Positions 62,101 through 64,000 of a DNA stretch of 64,000 bases are shown here, piece by piece (position 1 is the stretch's first letter; the number at the start of each line of letters is the position of its first letter). This DNA comes from Usnea hakonensis (Eukaryota; Ascomycota; Lecanoromycetes; Lecanorales; Parmeliaceae). The DNA lies in contig BLJB01000258.1 in the NCBI GenBank assembly GCA_013423325.1, positions 1 to 64,000 on the forward strand. The letters are read 5' to 3'. The translations under genes and the position numbers were made by a program. The notes under the pieces were generated by a model. The model was given only the letters and a program-made list of their open reading frames with translations, did no database searches and was not told the origin of the DNA.

Positions 62101-62742
62101 TCATACCTGTGTTGTGAGCGAACTCTTCTTCCTTTGGTCGCAGCTGAAGGACTTAGACTTACAATTTGAATGCAACGCTATCATTGCGCTTGCTATATCA
62201 GTGCATAGCTCAAGCCTATCACGCACGGTTGTCATTCTCCCTTGCTCCGAGTTCATGAATGATTTCAAGTCCCCTAGTTGAGCTTTCTCCAGGATTAAGA
62301 CTGGCCAAATCTGGTGACTTTTTGAACTAATCTCCCAGCTGATTCCCTCCAGTTTCACGATGTTCTGGTGATATCGGATCAGAGGATGACTCAAAATAGT
62401 GACTTCGGAGACTAAGGAATTGAAGCCATTCTCTTGGTCATCGGAGTGAGTAATTGCAGATTTCATCCGTTTGAATACAAAAGCCGTTCGTCTGTCGTAA
62501 ATCGACTGCCATATCTCCGACGTACCACCAGCTCCTAGCCGGCCCCGAGCTTGTTGCCAAGGTAAAGACGCAAAATCGATTTCGTAAAATTGGACTACTG
62601 CAAGAAAAGAGATGAAATTGTTGTGAGAATTCATCCCGGGTAGTTTTATTGTTGATGGTAGGTCCAAGTCTTTTGTGCCATAGGAACTCGCCCAAGACCC
62701 CCGAGAACAGATTTCCCCTGTCGTGTGATGACTTTCGGACAT
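59191..62742 (-). CDS. Protein kinase-TPR fusion protein (copy 2)
   Basis: Exons on the minus strand are 62742-62163, 62106-61590, 61531-61465 and 61419-59191, about 1130 residues. The kinase domain spans ~65-375: GRLGAGGTSEIW (67-78), FVFKRM with Lys91, HGD at 197-199 within SHGDIKPENVLL, DFG at 221-223 and PPEY. A 67-nt exon then joins ENFYPLMRAPVRVRSHIF. Residues ~540-1080 are kinesin-light-chain-type TPRs, for example LGENHSNTLQNKALLAHVY and LGPEHTQTLTSMQHLAVVH. The far C-terminus adds a hydrophobic helix (ASGLGVSLVVAISAIAYG) absent from copy 1, so this copy may be membrane-anchored. Intron phases and the 67-nt exon equal those of 39142-42611, showing descent by duplication. The kinase appears catalytically complete. 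Role in recognition or cell-death signalling is inference from its neighbours. Confidence 0.87.
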
Positions 62743-63020
62743 CTTGCTTTGGCAGAGACTTAAGAAGATCTCTCGATGAAGAGCATCAACGCTGCAAGGC
62801 TACGGAGATGGCAGGTCCAGGCCCAAACCGGAGTCGGGTTTCAAATGATACACCCCGGCTCAGAGGGTAACATACTTTACCGGGACCACCGCTAAATACA
62901 AGTAGGAGGCTAATTCGTGAATAGTTATTAGACTTAGAGATAGCTAGAATAAGATCTAATACGAATACGAGGGTAAAATATAAGCGAGTATTTTATATTT
63001 TCGGGAGTCTTAGCGCTATC
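62743..63020. other. Promoter region of kinase-TPR copy 2, grading into AT-rich repeat
   Basis: The first ~140 bases are ordinary DNA upstream of the start codon. From about 62880 the sequence becomes TA-rich and repeat-like. Confidence 0.5.
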
Positions 63021-64000
63021 AGTATATTAGTATATATAAAGACATAAGAGCCAAGACTTAACCGACTAATCGAAACCTTAGGGTAATTTCCTGTTTGGGA
63101 CTCTTGGCGCTAAGTAAGCACGGCGAAAAAAGTGGCCGCGACCACCAAAATCCTCCCTACCGAGGGTCGGTAAAAAAAAACATGGCCACGCCAAATTTAG
63201 TCTCTCCGCCCAATTTTGGCTGATCTTCCGTGCTGCAATGCAAATTTTGGTGAGGAATAACGGGTAAATAAATTAGCGTGGTCATGTTTTTTTTTACCAA
63301 CCCTCGTACCTAAAAAAAATCTATAATTCAAATTATTTTATTTCCTACCTATATAATTTTTTTATAATTTCTATAGTTATAGAGCGTTATTTGCGCTTTC
63401 TAATAATATAAAAGTTATTAAAATCGGCTTAATATACGTAGTGATATAATCTTTTAAAGAAATCTCCCCCCGGAGGGCCCCCGGAGGGAGGGGGGTTCTA
63501 GGGGGTCTCCCCCTAGGAATTTAAAAAGACCCCCTAGAGAACTTTCACACTAGAAATAACTTTCAAATAATACTATTATATCACGAAATTCTTTCGTGGG
63601 CCTATACTTGTTAGTATATATAAGGGGCTAAGCGCCAAGACGCTACTTATTATATGTGAAGCTAATTAAAAACCTGGCCTCATTTCCTATTTGGGATTCT
63701 GGGCGCTAATTAAGTACGGTAGTAGATTTCTTTTTCTAACTAAATAATTTCTAATAAACCGAATAATTCTCTTCCCTACTAAAATAATTCTTCTATAATT
63801 TCTATAATTATATAGCTTAATTTACGCTTTTTAAAGCTGTAAAAATTATTAAAATCGATTAAGTATACGTGCCTATATTATTTTTTAAAAGATTTACCCC
63901 CGGAGGGCCCCCGGAGGGAGGGGGGTTCTAGGGAGTCTCCCCCTAGAAATCAAAAAAGATAAGTAGTACTAATAAACCCCTAAAGAACTTTTACACCAGA
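63021..64000. repeat. Two diverged direct copies of a ~400-bp AT-rich repeat
   Basis: Matching blocks recur in the same order. TATATATAA..GCCAAGAC and TTTCCTNTTTGGGA..GGCGCTAA lie at ~63029-63122 and again at ~63612-63720. TAATTTCTATAGTTATA lies at ~63365 and ~63797. A CCCCCGGAGGGCCCCCGGAG block lies at ~63465 and ~63898. Copy 2 runs off the window. The copies differ mainly by C/T and G/A changes. The GC-rich palindromic block is kept in both. The element type is unknown. Confidence 0.7.
63161..63306. mobile_element. 146-bp MITE with ~40-bp inverted ends and TAC duplication
   Basis: The left end CGAGGGTCGGTAAAAAAAAA then CATGGCCACGC is mirrored on the right, where the reverse complement reads CGAGGGTTGGTAAAAAAAAA then CATGACCACGC. 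TAC flanks both ends (63158-63160 and 63307-63309), a 3-bp target duplication as for PIF/Harbinger elements. It sits inside copy 1 of the larger repeat and is absent from copy 2. Confidence 0.75.

Overview
This window is nuclear DNA of a filamentous ascomycete (Pezizomycotina). The evidence is short GT..AG introns of about 45-170 bp, a PTH11-class rhodopsin-like membrane protein, a VIB-1/XprG-type NDT80 transcription factor, NACHT-ankyrin and kinase-TPR proteins, and transposons decayed in the pattern of repeat-induced point mutation (RIP). A leotiomycete (Helotiales) would fit the gene families, but that placement is inference. No tRNA or rRNA gene was recognised. Layout: 0-9 kb is gene-poor, with G-rich or C-rich homopolymers and microsatellites around one rhodopsin-like gene (4.5-6.2 kb) and a doubtful proline-rich exon. 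9.0-11.7 kb holds a TA-flanked MITE and a secreted serine beta-lactamase-like gene that carries a one-base frameshift. 16.0-18.7 kb holds a ten-exon secreted protein of no recognised family, ending next to a poly-G tract of about 110 bp. 22.3-24.0 kb is the NDT80-family regulator. 24.5-30.8 kb is a metabolic block: choline oxidase and a betaine-aldehyde-dehydrogenase-type ALDH are divergently transcribed from a shared 603-bp promoter region, followed by an UNC93/MFS-like membrane protein. Choline to glycine betaine is the expected pathway. 31.5-32.4 kb is a secreted, probably membrane-anchored intradiol dioxygenase. From 33.8 to 62.7 kb the content changes to signalling and recognition-type genes. 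These are a NACHT-ankyrin NLR-like protein, a kinase-TPR fusion, a CorA-like membrane protein, and a tandem kinase-pseudokinase protein. After a transposon island comes a second kinase-TPR fusion that shares intron phases and a 67-nt exon with the first. A degraded TPR relic lies between the NLR and the first kinase-TPR gene. This set looks like a fungal nonself-recognition or innate-immunity neighbourhood (inference) and is the most interesting part of the window. The island at 49.3-56.8 kb is nested: a 643-bp TIR element with 8-bp target duplication was hit by a 6.8-kb Copia-type LTR retrotransposon with two 319-bp LTRs and a 5-bp duplication (CGAAC). That element was later hit by a ~1.2-kb less-mutated insertion. 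62.9-64.0 kb is further repeat DNA, with a 146-bp MITE inside one of two direct repeat copies. Exon boundaries were derived by hand from reading frame and splice-site logic; no alignment or database search was run.
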